A model generated the notes under the pieces. That model was not told where the DNA came from and ran no database searches. It saw only the letters and a program-made list of their open reading frames with translations. Below, piece after piece: positions 16,480 through 25,816 of a DNA stretch of 52,351 bases. The DNA lies in contig JBHGBM010000073.1 in NCBI GenBank assembly GCA_041946965.1, positions 1-52,351 on the forward strand. The letters run 5' to 3'. The DNA is from JBHGBM01 sp041946965 (lineage in GTDB: Bacteria > Acidobacteriota > Terriglobia > Bryobacterales > Bryobacteraceae). Within the stretch, counting starts at the first letter, position 1, and each line of letters starts with the position of its first letter. The position numbers and the translations under genes were made by a program.

Positions 16480-16911
16480 TTAGGAAAGCCACCGGCGCAT
16501 CTGCGCCCGCGGCACGACGCCCGCGTTTTGAAACACCACCTGCCCGTCGCGTACCACCAGGAACGTGGGGATGGCCTGAATGCGGAAGCGCTCGGCGACG
16601 TCCGGGTGCTCCTCGGTATTGACCTTCAGCACCAGGGCGCGCCCGGCCATTTCACGCGCCAGTGCGGCGACCTCCGGCGCGGCCATGCGGCAGGGGCCGC
16701 ACCACGGCGCCCAGAAATCCACCAGCACGGGCACGCGCGATTCGCGCGCGATCTCCGCAAACGCGGCGCCGTCCACTTCCATGGGTTCGCTCTGCGGCGG
16801 CAGCGGCGCCTTGCAGGATCCGCAGCGGCCCGTGTCGGCCAGGCGCCTGGCGGGAATCCGGTTCTGCGCTCCGCAGTTCGTGCAAACTCTCATCGGGACC
16901 TCTACTTCCAT
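16480..16911 (-). CDS. trxC: Thioredoxin 2 (zinc-ribbon thioredoxin)
   Basis: This 143-residue cytoplasmic disulfide reductase has an N-terminal zinc ribbon with CTNC (10-13) and CGSC (30-33), then a thioredoxin fold with the active site WCGPC (70-74) and the cis-proline segment IQAIPTFLVV. The initiator may be the second ATG at 16893 (MRVCTNC), which would remove six residues. The paired zinc CxxC motifs set it apart from thioredoxin 1. It is a single gene between convergent and same-strand neighbours. A short 4-bp hairpin with an A8/T8 tract at 16444-16464 may end it. Confidence 0.93.
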   Translation of the reverse strand: MEVEVPMRVCTNCGAQNRIPARRLADTGRCGSCKAPLPPQSEPMEVDGAAFAEIARESRVPVLVDFWAPWCGPCRMAAPEVAALAREMAGRALVLKVNTEEHPDVAERFRIQAIPTFLVVRDGQVVFQNAGVVPRAQMRRWLS

Positions 16912-16935
16912 GGTGCAAAAGAGGCCCGTTTGGTG

Positions 16936-18477
16936 TCACAGCGCCGGGCGGTCGCGGAACTGGAAGGCGTAAAGGTCGGTATCGCGCAGGACAAAACGCA
17001 GCCGGATGGTCTTGCCCTCGAGTTTCTCGAGCGTGCTCGCCAGGTTCCAGGTGACCGGCCGGTCGATGACGTTGGCCGAGTGAATGATGTCGGCGTCGGC
17101 GAGGGTGAAGCCGGGGATGGCGCGGCCTGCCTCGTCCTGGATCTCCACCTGCGCTTCGCCGGAGGCCGAGGTGTCGATATTGAGCACCAGTTGATTTCCG
17201 CGGAAGGTGAGCGGAGGCGTGGTGAACTCGCCGCCGCCGTTGCCCGCGCGCACGGAAACGAACCCGTCGCGCCGGATGGCCACGCGGCTGATCACCCGTT
17301 GCTCGACGCCCGGCGCCAGCCCCGCCGCCGTCAGGATGCGGTTGTTGCGGTCGTCGCGCCCCCAGCCGTGGGCTTCGTTGGTCCCCATGTAGTACATGTA
17401 GAGCTCACCTCCGCCGCGCGAGGGCACGATGCCGTAGCCCATGTAGATACGCCGCGAATCGAAGGCGCCCTGCATGCCCAGCGGCACGAACGGTTCCCAG
17501 TCGTAGGTCTCCCATTTCACGCCGTCGCGGCTGGCGGCGAAGTGGGTGTCCACCACGCCGGCGTTCACCGGCGGGCCGTCGCGGAACTCGCGTTGAAAGG
17601 CTCCGTAGTGGTAGTACAGCGCGGGGAACATGAAGTAGGCGTCCTCGGCCCAGGGATAGGCGATGGTGTTGTTCACGTAGATGTCGGTGAGCGCGGCTTC
17701 GCCCTTGCGCTGCGGGTCGAAATGGGAGGGCGGCCGGTCGTCGGCGCGGAAGACCACCGGCCACCGGCGCACGTCGCCGAAGGAAAGTTCGGAACTCTCC
17801 GCCCGCCCCACGCTGCGGGCCTGCGAATTGTGCTCCCGCGTGTTGCGGCGGAAATAGGCCACGTACTTGCCGCTGCGGGGGTCGCGGAAGATCACGTTGT
17901 TGCTGTCCAGGTGATGCGGCTTTACCGAGGCGTCGAACGTCATCACATCGCGGTGCGTGTGCCGCCAGTGGATGCCGTCGGGCGAGGAATAGACCTGGAG
18001 CATGGAGTTGAACTCGCCGGGGTTGGTCGCCAGGCGGAAGCGTTCCTCCGCGGGCGCCGCCGAATCGAGGAACACCATGCCGCCGGGCGCGTCACCCTTC
18101 AGGCCTCCGGCGCCGCGGCCGAGGACCACGTTGTTGGGCCGCCTGGTGTCGCCGGTGGTCAGGTTGAGCGCGGGCCGCTCCCAGTGGATGCCGTCGCGCG
18201 AAGTGGCGTAGCAGATGGCGGGGCCGCAACTGTACCACATGCGGTACACCCCGTCCGTTTCCATCACCGAGTTGTACCCGCCGATCTCCCACCCCGGCTC
18301 GGAGGCGAAGAGGATGTCGCCGGTCTTGACGGGCTGGTGGACGCGGAGCCTGACGCCGCGCGCCGCCTCCAGGAAGCGATGGTCGAGGAAGAGCTGCCGG
18401 CGGTTGGCAAGGTCGAGCGGTCCGGCCGCGGACGCCGTTCCGGCCAGCAGCGCCGCAGCGATCCAGGTGCGTAGCAT
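16936..18477 (-). CDS. Exported five-bladed beta-propeller glycosidase-like protein, paralog A
   Basis: This 513-residue protein has a signal peptide (about 1-17). It shows the pattern of GH32/GH43-like propellers seen in Acidobacteriota and Planctomycetes: RRQLFLDHRFLE near the start, repeated SRDGIHWERP and SPDGIHWRHT blade motifs, and strands such as YRMWYSCGP, GKYVAYFRRN and GELYMYYMGTNE. The C-terminal 120 residues (IRRDGFVSVRAG, GEAQVEIQDEAG, RLRFVLRDTDLYAFQF) form a beta-sandwich. A GH assignment by fold does not prove catalysis. It is roughly half identical by eye to the protein at 22015, and the two flank the receptor at 18587. It is divergent from that receptor across 109 bases. Confidence 0.78.
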   Translation of the reverse strand: MLRTWIAAALLAGTASAAGPLDLANRRQLFLDHRFLEAARGVRLRVHQPVKTGDILFASEPGWEIGGYNSVMETDGVYRMWYSCGPAICYATSRDGIHWERPALNLTTGDTRRPNNVVLGRGAGGLKGDAPGGMVFLDSAAPAEERFRLATNPGEFNSMLQVYSSPDGIHWRHTHRDVMTFDASVKPHHLDSNNVIFRDPRSGKYVAYFRRNTREHNSQARSVGRAESSELSFGDVRRWPVVFRADDRPPSHFDPQRKGEAALTDIYVNNTIAYPWAEDAYFMFPALYYHYGAFQREFRDGPPVNAGVVDTHFAASRDGVKWETYDWEPFVPLGMQGAFDSRRIYMGYGIVPSRGGGELYMYYMGTNEAHGWGRDDRNNRILTAAGLAPGVEQRVISRVAIRRDGFVSVRAGNGGGEFTTPPLTFRGNQLVLNIDTSASGEAQVEIQDEAGRAIPGFTLADADIIHSANVIDRPVTWNLASTLEKLEGKTIRLRFVLRDTDLYAFQFRDRPAL

Positions 18478-18517
18478 ATGCCGACTAGAATATCACTTGC
18501 CCGCCGCATTCGGCCCC

Positions 18518-18546
18518 TTGACACCGGCTATTCTCTTAAATAGGAT
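18518..18546 (+). promoter_or_regulatory. Sigma-70-type promoter for the receptor/glycosidase-like operon
   Basis: TTGACA (18518-18523) and TAGGAT (18541-18546) are separated by 17 bases, about 40 bases upstream of the receptor ATG at 18587, which has GGAGG as its ribosome site. It lies in the 109-base divergent gap with the glycosidase-like gene at 18477. Confidence 0.65.
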
Positions 18547-18586
18547 AGTTTGACATATCAGAAGATGGCTTCCGTGGAGGTTCAGA

Positions 18587-21500
18587 ATGAGACAGCAGCT
18601 ATGCCTTGCGGCGCTTCTGGCAGTCCTGATCGCGCTCGCCGCCCCGGCGCCGGCGCAAAACATCTTCGGCACCATGCTCGGCACGGTAACAGACGCTTCC
18701 CGCGCGGCGGTCGCCAACGCGGAAGTCGTGGCCACCAGCACGGACACCAACCAGCCGACCCGCACGGTTACCAATGACGCGGGCTACTACGAGTTTCCCT
18801 ATCTGAAGCCCGGACCTTACTCCGTCCGCGTGACCAGCCCCGGCTTCAAGGCCGCCCAGCGCGCCCGGGTCGAGTTGCGCGTGGACGACCGCATCCGCCT
18901 GGACTTCCAGCTCGAAGTGGGCGATATCAGCACCTCGATCGCCGTCGAGGACAGAGTGCCGCCGGTGCAGTCGGAATCCGCGTCGCTCGGCCAGGTGGTG
19001 ACGGAGCGCAACGTGCAGGAGATGCCGCTGGCGGGGCGCAACGTCTTCGAGATCGCCAGCCTGGTGGCGGGCGTGATCGTGAATCCCACCGCCGAAGGCC
19101 GCTTCATCGCCGAAGGCGGCTTCGACAGTTCCGACATCTCCATCAGCGGCGGGCGCTACCGCACCAACGAGTACCTCATCGACGGCGTCACCGTCATGCT
19201 GCCGCAGAACAACAATCACGCCATTACTCCGACTCCCGAGGCGACCCAGGAGCTGAAGGTGATGACCGGCAACAGCGGAGCGCAGTTCGGGCGCACCGGC
19301 GGCGGCACCATCAACGTGGTCACGCGCGGGGGCACCAATGAGTTCCACGGCAACGCCTGGGAGTACTTCCGCAACGAGTTGTTCCAGGCCAACGATTTCT
19401 TCGCCAACTCCCGCGGCCAGGAGCGCGGCGTGTTCAAGTTTCAGATGTTCGGCGGCACCTTGGGCGGGCCCATGCGGCGCAACCGCACTTTCTTCTTCGC
19501 CGAGTACCAGGCCAGCCGCGACCACGTGGCGGGCGGCAGCGGCGTGATGACCTTCCCCACCGAGCAGCAGCGCCGCGGTGATTTTTCGGCCACCCGCGTG
19601 GCCAACGGCAACCTGATTACGATCTACGATCCCATGACCACCCGCAGCGCGGGCACGGGCTTTACCCGCTCGCCCTTCCCGGGCAACCGCATCCCGCAGG
19701 AACGCATCGACCCGGTCTCCGCGAAGGTGCTGCAATACATCCCGCTGCCGAACCGTCCCGGCGAGGGTCCGGCGCAGTTGCGCAACTGGGGCTACACCAA
19801 CCAGAGCGACGTGAACAGCGACCAGGGCTCCATGCGCATCGACCACCGCTTCAGCGACCGGCACAGCATCTTCGGCCGCTTCACCCGCAACGTGGCGCGT
19901 TTCGACAACCCCGCCATCCTGGGGACCATCGCGGACAGCGGCGGCGACAACCAGGTGCAGGCTTACATCAACGGCGTGATCAACGGGACTTACGTGTTGA
20001 GCCCCACGCGTCTGGTGAACTACCGCCTGGGCGTGACCCGCAAGATCCAGGATTCGTTCCCCACCTATTTCGGAAAGATCAAGTTGAACGATCTGGGATT
20101 CCCTTCCTACGTCTCCGCCAGCGCGCAGATGGAGCTGTTCCCGCAGATGTCGTTCTCAGGGTATGAAAGCATCGGAACCGGGCCGCCGCGCCGCGTCAGC
20201 AACGATATCTACGCCTGGGTGGCGGACTACACCGATATCCGCGGGCGCCACACGCTGAAGTTCGGCGCCGACATCCGGATGTACAACCAGAACACCTACA
20301 ACGCCTCCGCTCCCTCCGGCATTTACAGCTTCAGCAACAGCTTCACCCAGGGGCCCGACCCGCTGCGCGCCTCGATGGGCTCGGGCGACGGCTTCGCCTC
20401 GTTCCTCACCGGTTACGGCACGGGCTCCATCCAGTACATGCCGGCCTTCGCCATCCGCAACGGCTACTTCGGCGTGTACGCGAGCGACGACATCCGGCTG
20501 GGGCGGCTCACCGTCAACCTGGGCCTCCGCTGGGATTACGAGCAGCCCCGCACGGAGCGCTACAACCGTTTCGCGAATTTCGATTTTACGCGCGAGTTTC
20601 CCGTGCAGGTCCCCGGCATGGCCGGATTGCGCGGCGTGTTGACGCAAGCCGGCCGCGAGAACTACCCTCGCGGGCAGTTCAATACCTCCAAGCGCAACTT
20701 CGCGCCGCACATCGGCCTGGCTTACCGGCTGCGCGCTTCCACCGCGGTGCGGGCGGGCTACGGCATCGTGTACAGCCCGCGCATCGGCTACCCCAACGCG
20801 CGCAATTTCGGAGCCTCGGGCGAGGAGATCACCACGCAATGGGTCTCCAGCCTGGACGGCGTCACGCCGCTCTATCCGCTGAGCAACCCCTATCCCACGG
20901 GTATCTTCGTGCGCTCCAGCCGGGAAGCAGATAAGCGGCTGCTCGGGCAGGGGATCACCATCACGGACCGCAACAGCAAGAACAACACTTACATGCAGCA
21001 ATGGAGCTTCAGCCTCCAGCAGGGATTGCGGGGCAACTGGATGCTGGAAGCCGCTTACGCCGGCAGCCGCGGCATCCGGCTCCCCATCGCCGCGCAGTTC
21101 AATCAGCTCGATCCCAAGTACCAGTCGCTGAAAGCCGACCTGAACAAGCAGGTGGCCAACCCGTTCTACGGCCTGGTTACCACGGGCACGCTCGCCGCGC
21201 GCACCGTGACACAGGGCCAACTGCTGCGGCCGTACCCGCAGTACATCGGGATCTCCACCTATATCCAGAACGCGGCATATTCCATCTACCACGGCCTGGA
21301 TCTTACGGCGGAGAAGCGCTTCTCGCACGGCTATACGTTTAACCTGGCATACAGCGCGAGCAAGACCATTGACAACGGCGCGGGACGCATCCTCAACATC
21401 ACCGGCCTCCAGCCGCCCATTCAGAATCAGTACGACCTGCGGGCGGAGAAATCGCTCTCCCAGCAGGACGTTTCCCAGCGGCTGGCCTTGAGCCACTCCG

Positions 21501-22018
21501 TGGACCTGCCGTTCGGGCGCCGCAAGGCGCTGCTCGGCGGCGCTTCGGGCGTCCTCGATGCGCTCGTGGGCGGATGGGTGGCGAGCGGCCAGGCGGTGTT
21601 CCAGACCGGCTACCCGCTGTGGTTGAGCTCCATCGGCAACAGCGGCGTGTTCTCCGCCGTGCAGAGGCCCAACAATATCGGGAAGTCGGCCGAGCTTTCC
21701 GGAGACGTGCACAGCCGCATGGACCGCTTCTTCGACACCTCCGTCTTCACCGTGCCCGACACCTTCACCTTCGGCAACACGGGACGCGCGCTGCCCGATA
21801 CCCGCGGGCCGAGCCGGCGCAATTACAACCTGTCCATTTCGAAAAAGCTCCGCGTCACGGAGCGCTTCTCGGCGGTGCTGCGCGGAGAGGCCTACAACCT
21901 CACCAACACGCCGTATTTCAGCTTCCCGGGCACCAAGCTGGGGAACAACGATTTTGGCGTGATCTCCAGTTCCAGCGGCAACCGCCAGTTGCAGCTTTCG
22001 GCAAAGGTGCAATTTTGA
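18587..22018 (+). CDS. Oar-like TonB-dependent receptor with carboxypeptidase-regulatory-like domain
   Basis: This 1143-residue outer-membrane receptor has a signal peptide (1-24, ending PAPAQ), a regulatory-like beta-sandwich (about 26-110: GTMLGTVTDASRAAVANAE, then GYYEFPYLKPGPYSV), a plug (YLIDGVTVMLPQNNN, FGRTGGGTINVVTRGGTNEF) and a barrel ending in LQLSAKVQF. Its TGA stop overlaps the TTG start of the glycosidase-like gene at 22015, so the receptor and enzyme are translationally coupled. A paralog of that enzyme lies divergently upstream. The pairing suggests the receptor imports a product or substrate of these two propeller proteins. I infer this from gene order only. Confidence 0.93.
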   Translation: MRQQLCLAALLAVLIALAAPAPAQNIFGTMLGTVTDASRAAVANAEVVATSTDTNQPTRTVTNDAGYYEFPYLKPGPYSVRVTSPGFKAAQRARVELRVDDRIRLDFQLEVGDISTSIAVEDRVPPVQSESASLGQVVTERNVQEMPLAGRNVFEIASLVAGVIVNPTAEGRFIAEGGFDSSDISISGGRYRTNEYLIDGVTVMLPQNNNHAITPTPEATQELKVMTGNSGAQFGRTGGGTINVVTRGGTNEFHGNAWEYFRNELFQANDFFANSRGQERGVFKFQMFGGTLGGPMRRNRTFFFAEYQASRDHVAGGSGVMTFPTEQQRRGDFSATRVANGNLITIYDPMTTRSAGTGFTRSPFPGNRIPQERIDPVSAKVLQYIPLPNRPGEGPAQLRNWGYTNQSDVNSDQGSMRIDHRFSDRHSIFGRFTRNVARFDNPAILGTIADSGGDNQVQAYINGVINGTYVLSPTRLVNYRLGVTRKIQDSFPTYFGKIKLNDLGFPSYVSASAQMELFPQMSFSGYESIGTGPPRRVSNDIYAWVADYTDIRGRHTLKFGADIRMYNQNTYNASAPSGIYSFSNSFTQGPDPLRASMGSGDGFASFLTGYGTGSIQYMPAFAIRNGYFGVYASDDIRLGRLTVNLGLRWDYEQPRTERYNRFANFDFTREFPVQVPGMAGLRGVLTQAGRENYPRGQFNTSKRNFAPHIGLAYRLRASTAVRAGYGIVYSPRIGYPNARNFGASGEEITTQWVSSLDGVTPLYPLSNPYPTGIFVRSSREADKRLLGQGITITDRNSKNNTYMQQWSFSLQQGLRGNWMLEAAYAGSRGIRLPIAAQFNQLDPKYQSLKADLNKQVANPFYGLVTTGTLAARTVTQGQLLRPYPQYIGISTYIQNAAYSIYHGLDLTAEKRFSHGYTFNLAYSASKTIDNGAGRILNITGLQPPIQNQYDLRAEKSLSQQDVSQRLALSHSVDLPFGRRKALLGGASGVLDALVGGWVASGQAVFQTGYPLWLSSIGNSGVFSAVQRPNNIGKSAELSGDVHSRMDRFFDTSVFTVPDTFTFGNTGRALPDTRGPSRRNYNLSISKKLRVTERFSAVLRGEAYNLTNTPYFSFPGTKLGNNDFGVISSSSGNRQLQLSAKVQF

Positions 22019-23520
22019 GGACTCTCATCGCGCTCTTGGGCGTGTGCGCCGGAGCGGCGCCCCTGGACGTCGGCGGACGCCGGCAGCTTTTCCTGGACGA
22101 ACGCTTCGTCCTCCAGCCGCGCGGGGTGGAGTTCGTGGTCCACCAGCCGCGCAAGACCGGTGAAGTGTCCATCCCTTCCGATGAAGCCTGGCCGCTGGGC
22201 GGCTATCACTCCATGCTGTACGAGGCGGGCGTGTACCACATGTGGTACACCGCCCGCACCTCGATCTGCTACGCGCGTTCGTTCGACGGCATTCACTGGG
22301 AGCGGCCGCGGCTCGGTTTGACCGCCATCAACGGCAGCACCGCCAACAACGTCGTGATCGGCTACGGCGCCGGCGGAGTGAAAGGCGGCACGCACGGCGT
22401 GATGGTCTTCCTCGACCCCAAGGCGCCGCGCGAGGAGCGCTTCCGGCTGGCGGCCAACCCGCCGGAGTTCAAGCGCATGCTGCAACTGTTCTCCTCGCCG
22501 GACGGCATCCACTGGAAACACAGCCACCGTGACATCCTGGTCTACGACGAGAACCGGAAGCCGCACCACCTGGACACGCTCAACGTGATCTTCTTCGACG
22601 ACCGCCTTGGCAAGTATGTCGCTTACGTGCGCCGCAGCACGCTCGAGCGGGGCCGCGGCGTGGGACGCGCCGAATCCGATACGCTGCGTTTCGGCGCCAT
22701 CGAGCAGAACGTGCGGCCGGTCTTCGACGGCGAGGCCTTCCCGGTGCGGCGCGGCGGGAAACTGCTGGTCGACGTCTACACCAACAACGCGCTGAAGTAT
22801 CCGTGGGCCCAGGACGCGTACTTCCTCTTCCCCGCCATGTACTATCACTACGGCCCGCACCTGGCCGAATTCCGCAACGAATCGCCCACCAACGCGGGCG
22901 TGCTCGACGCGCGCTTCGCCGCCGGCCGCGACGGCATCGTCTGGAACACCTATGACGGCCGGCCGTTCGTCCCCGTGGGCGTGCAAGGCGAGTTCGATGC
23001 GCGGCGCATCTACATGGTTTACGGCCTGGCGCCTTCGCTCGACGGCCGCGAGATGTACATGTACTACCTCGGCACCAACGACACCCACGGCTGGGAGCGC
23101 GACGACCGCAACAACCGGCTGCTGACCGCGGCGGGCGTGGCGCCGCAGCCGCTCCGGCGCGCCATCAGCCGCGTGACGCTGCGCCGCGACGGTTTCGTTT
23201 CCCTGCGCGCGGGCCGCGCGGCGGGCGAATTCGTTACCCCGCCGCTGCGCATGGAAGGCAAGCAACTCGTGCTCAACGTGGACACCTCCGCCCTGGGCGA
23301 GGTGCAGGTGGAGATTCAGGATGAAAGCGGCGCGCCGCTCGCGGGCTTTTCGCTCGCCGAGAGCGACATCATCCACTCGGCAAACGACATCAACCGGACG
23401 GTCACATGGAAAGGCTCGAGCGACGTGAGCGCGCTGGCGGGCAAGCCCATCCGGCTCCGCTTCCTCCTGCACGACGCGGATCTTTACGCGTTCCAGTTTC
23501 GCGAACGGCCGTCGATCTGA
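22015..23520 (+). CDS. Exported five-bladed beta-propeller glycosidase-like protein, paralog B
   Basis: This 501-residue protein is read from TTG at 22015, which overlaps the receptor stop (TTGA). This start gives the signal peptide MRTLIALLGVCAGAA, and no ATG or GTG would keep it. The body repeats the plan of the protein at 16936: RRQLFLDERFVL, VYHMWYTARTS, SFDGIHWERP, SPDGIHWKHS, NAGVLDARFAAGRDGI, REMYMYYLGTNDTHGWERDD. The C-terminal sandwich (LRRDGFVSLRAG, LGEVQVEIQDES, LHDADLYAFQF) is conserved as well. By eye the two are about 50-60% identical. Substrate and catalytic residues are not assigned. Confidence 0.8.
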   Translation: MRTLIALLGVCAGAAPLDVGGRRQLFLDERFVLQPRGVEFVVHQPRKTGEVSIPSDEAWPLGGYHSMLYEAGVYHMWYTARTSICYARSFDGIHWERPRLGLTAINGSTANNVVIGYGAGGVKGGTHGVMVFLDPKAPREERFRLAANPPEFKRMLQLFSSPDGIHWKHSHRDILVYDENRKPHHLDTLNVIFFDDRLGKYVAYVRRSTLERGRGVGRAESDTLRFGAIEQNVRPVFDGEAFPVRRGGKLLVDVYTNNALKYPWAQDAYFLFPAMYYHYGPHLAEFRNESPTNAGVLDARFAAGRDGIVWNTYDGRPFVPVGVQGEFDARRIYMVYGLAPSLDGREMYMYYLGTNDTHGWERDDRNNRLLTAAGVAPQPLRRAISRVTLRRDGFVSLRAGRAAGEFVTPPLRMEGKQLVLNVDTSALGEVQVEIQDESGAPLAGFSLAESDIIHSANDINRTVTWKGSSDVSALAGKPIRLRFLLHDADLYAFQFRERPSI

Positions 23521-23603
23521 GTTAACTTTGGTGAGTATTGCCGGCCCGCGCATGGCGCGCTAACGTCAACATGTCCTCCGCATCTCCTCCCAAGGAGTTT
23601 GCC

Positions 23604-24338
23604 GTGAAACGTGCAGCATTGTATTTCCTGGCGGCGGGGACGCTGTTGGCGCAGGGCACTCCCACCTATTACGTGCCGCAGGTGGTGGAAGGCGGAAGCT
23701 GGAAAACCATCTTCACGATCGTGAATCTCGCGTTCACCACAGGCAGGGGCACGATCCGGTTCTTCAGCGAAAGCGGCCAGCCGTTGCCGCTGCCCGTTGT
23801 GGGCCAGACGGGTTCTCCCGTCTCCGAGGTGACCGTGGATGTGGCGCCCCGCGGCGTGGCGACGCTGGAGACCGCCGGGCGGCCGGGCGTGGACACCCTC
23901 GTGGCGTGGGCCGATTTCCAGTACGATGTCTCCGCCCCGCTGGTGATAAGTTGCGTCGTCAAGCAGCAGGCCGCGGGCCGCCCCGATTACGAAGCCGCGG
24001 TGCCGGTGCGTCCGGTCGGCTCCAGAGTGCACCTGATCCCCTTCGATAACCGCGCCCAGTACGCCACCGGGGTCGCCGTCATGAACGGCTCCTCGACCGC
24101 CTCGATCGGCGTGCCGGTTCTGATCCGCGATGAAACCGGGCAGCCCATCTACGCCGGGTCCATGAGCCTTCTGCCCAGGAATCACCGCGCGTTCGTGCTG
24201 GCCCAGGAGTTTCCCGCGACCAGGGGCATGCGCGGCACCATCGAGTTCAATCCGCAGAGCGAAGGCTGGTTCGCCGCCATCGGACTGCGGTTCAACCCCA
24301 CCGGACCGTTCACCACGGTCGATCCGATCACGCCCTGA
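23604..24338 (+). CDS. Exported protein of unknown function
   Basis: This 244-residue protein is read from GTG at 23604, supported by AAGGAG (23592-23597) and by the signal peptide MKRAALYFLAAGTLLAQG that this start creates. An upstream in-frame ATG exists but would add an unlikely extension. The body is beta-rich, with YYVPQVVEGGSWKTIFTIVN, GTIRFFSESGQPLPLP, GVATLETAG and GMRGTIEFNPQS. I recall this plan from many small exported proteins of Acidobacteriota but cannot name the family. It lies between the glycosidase-like gene and a sulfatase on the same strand, with gaps of 83 and 39 bases. Confidence 0.72.
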   Translation: MKRAALYFLAAGTLLAQGTPTYYVPQVVEGGSWKTIFTIVNLAFTTGRGTIRFFSESGQPLPLPVVGQTGSPVSEVTVDVAPRGVATLETAGRPGVDTLVAWADFQYDVSAPLVISCVVKQQAAGRPDYEAAVPVRPVGSRVHLIPFDNRAQYATGVAVMNGSSTASIGVPVLIRDETGQPIYAGSMSLLPRNHRAFVLAQEFPATRGMRGTIEFNPQSEGWFAAIGLRFNPTGPFTTVDPITP

Positions 24339-24377
24339 GAGTTGCGTCAGGCCGGGCGCATCTGATACTGATGCGTT

Positions 24378-25772
24378 ATGCCTTCCTTGACCCGGCGCGG
24401 GTTCCTCGCGCGGAGCGCGGCGCTGGCGGTGGTCCGCCCCGCCCAGAGGCCCAACATCATTCTGTGCATGGGCGACGATCACGGGTGGAATGAAACCGGC
24501 TATAACGGCCACCCTTACGTGCGCACGCCGGTGCTTGACGATATGGCCGCGCGCGGCCTGCGTTTCGACCGGTTTTACGCCGCCGCCCCGGTCTGCTCGC
24601 CCACGCGCGGCAGCATTATGACCGGCCGGCATCCCAACCGCTACGGCGTTTTCGCGCCGAACTACTCCATACGTCCCGAAGAGATCGCGCTGCCGAAGTT
24701 AATGAAGCAGGCCGGATACGCCTGCGGGCATTTCGGCAAGTGGCATCTTGGGCCGGTGAAGGCCGGGTCGCCCACCAACCCCGGGGCCATGGGCTACGAC
24801 ACCTGGCTCGCCCACGACAACTTCTTCGAAATGAATCCGCCCCTGGTGCGCGATGGCGGCCCCCCGCAACGCTACCAGGGTGAAAGCTCGGAGATCGTGG
24901 TGCGCGAGGCCACGCGCTACATCGCCAAGGTCAAGCAGCGGCCCTTCTTCACGGTGGTGTGGTTCGGCTCTCCGCACGCGCCCTATTCCGCCCCGGAAAA
25001 GGATATGGCGCTGTACAGGGAAGGTCCGGAGGAGCTGCGGGCGCGCTGGGCCGAAATCACCGGCGTAGACCGCGCCATGGGGCAATTGCGCGAGTTCCTC
25101 AAGGCCGAAGGGCTCAGCCGCAACACGCTGGTCTGGTACTGCGGCGACAACGGCACACCCCGCGATGCCCGGCTGAACATGACCTTCCGCGGCAATAAGG
25201 GGGAAGTCTACGATGGCGGCGTGCGCGTGCCCGGCATCATTGAGTGGCCCGGTACGCTTCAGGCGCGCCGCACCGCCGTGAACGCCGTAACCAGCGACAT
25301 GCTACCCACCATTTGCGATTTGACCGGCATCCGGCCGCCGGCGCGCCCGCTGGACGGCATCAGCCTCAAGCCGCTGTTCGAGGGCCGCATGCGGGAACGC
25401 CCGCGTCCCATCTGCTTCTGGCGTTACAACGTGGCGCGGGAAACCAAGGAGAGTCCCGGACCCTACATCGCGCCGGAATTGCAGAACGGCACCACGCCGA
25501 CCACCAAGGTGAATACCGTGGTCTTCCGCAACTGGCGCCACGCCCGGGCGCGCACCAGCGACTTCGACGGCGACGCGGCCATCCTGGACAACCGCTGGAA
25601 ACTGGTGGCACCGCGCGGCGAGGGCCTCGAGCTGTTCGACGTGATCGCCGATCCCGCCGAGAGCCGCAACCTGGCCGGGGCCAACGCCGCGCGCGTCCAG
25701 GCCATGGAGAAGCAACTGCACGAGTGGCAGTCCTCGGTCGAGCGCAGCCTGGCGGGAGAAGATTACAGGTGA
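24378..25772 (+). CDS. Tat-exported sulfatase
   Basis: This 464-residue sulfatase has a twin-arginine signal (LTRRGFLARSAALAVV). Metal ligands lie in MGDDHGW near residue 32, the nucleophile motif is CSPTR (Cys73, expected formylglycine), followed by GSIMTGRHPNRYG and GHFGKWHLG. A distal ligand region follows near YCGDNGTPRD. This resembles arylsulfatase A/N-acetylgalactosamine-6-sulfatase types. It is convergent with the sulfatase at 25817 across 44 bases. The use of T in the fourth motif position separates it from its two neighbours, which carry PSR. Confidence 0.92.
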   Translation: MPSLTRRGFLARSAALAVVRPAQRPNIILCMGDDHGWNETGYNGHPYVRTPVLDDMAARGLRFDRFYAAAPVCSPTRGSIMTGRHPNRYGVFAPNYSIRPEEIALPKLMKQAGYACGHFGKWHLGPVKAGSPTNPGAMGYDTWLAHDNFFEMNPPLVRDGGPPQRYQGESSEIVVREATRYIAKVKQRPFFTVVWFGSPHAPYSAPEKDMALYREGPEELRARWAEITGVDRAMGQLREFLKAEGLSRNTLVWYCGDNGTPRDARLNMTFRGNKGEVYDGGVRVPGIIEWPGTLQARRTAVNAVTSDMLPTICDLTGIRPPARPLDGISLKPLFEGRMRERPRPICFWRYNVARETKESPGPYIAPELQNGTTPTTKVNTVVFRNWRHARARTSDFDGDAAILDNRWKLVAPRGEGLELFDVIADPAESRNLAGANAARVQAMEKQLHEWQSSVERSLAGEDYR

Positions 25773-25816
25773 ACGGGTACTTCCAGGTATAAAGCCGTTT
25801 CTTCTGGATCTTCAGC

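Noticed and set aside
16459..18474. 671-codon open frame on the plus strand
   Set aside because: Antisense shadow of thioredoxin 2 and the glycosidase-like gene; Arg/Gly/Val/His-rich translation without any motif.
20156..22012. 618-codon open frame on the minus strand
   Set aside because: Antisense shadow of the receptor gene at 18587-22018; low-complexity translation typical of reverse frames.
21892..23553. 553-codon open frame on the minus strand
   Set aside because: Antisense of the glycosidase-like gene at 22015; no start context or domains.
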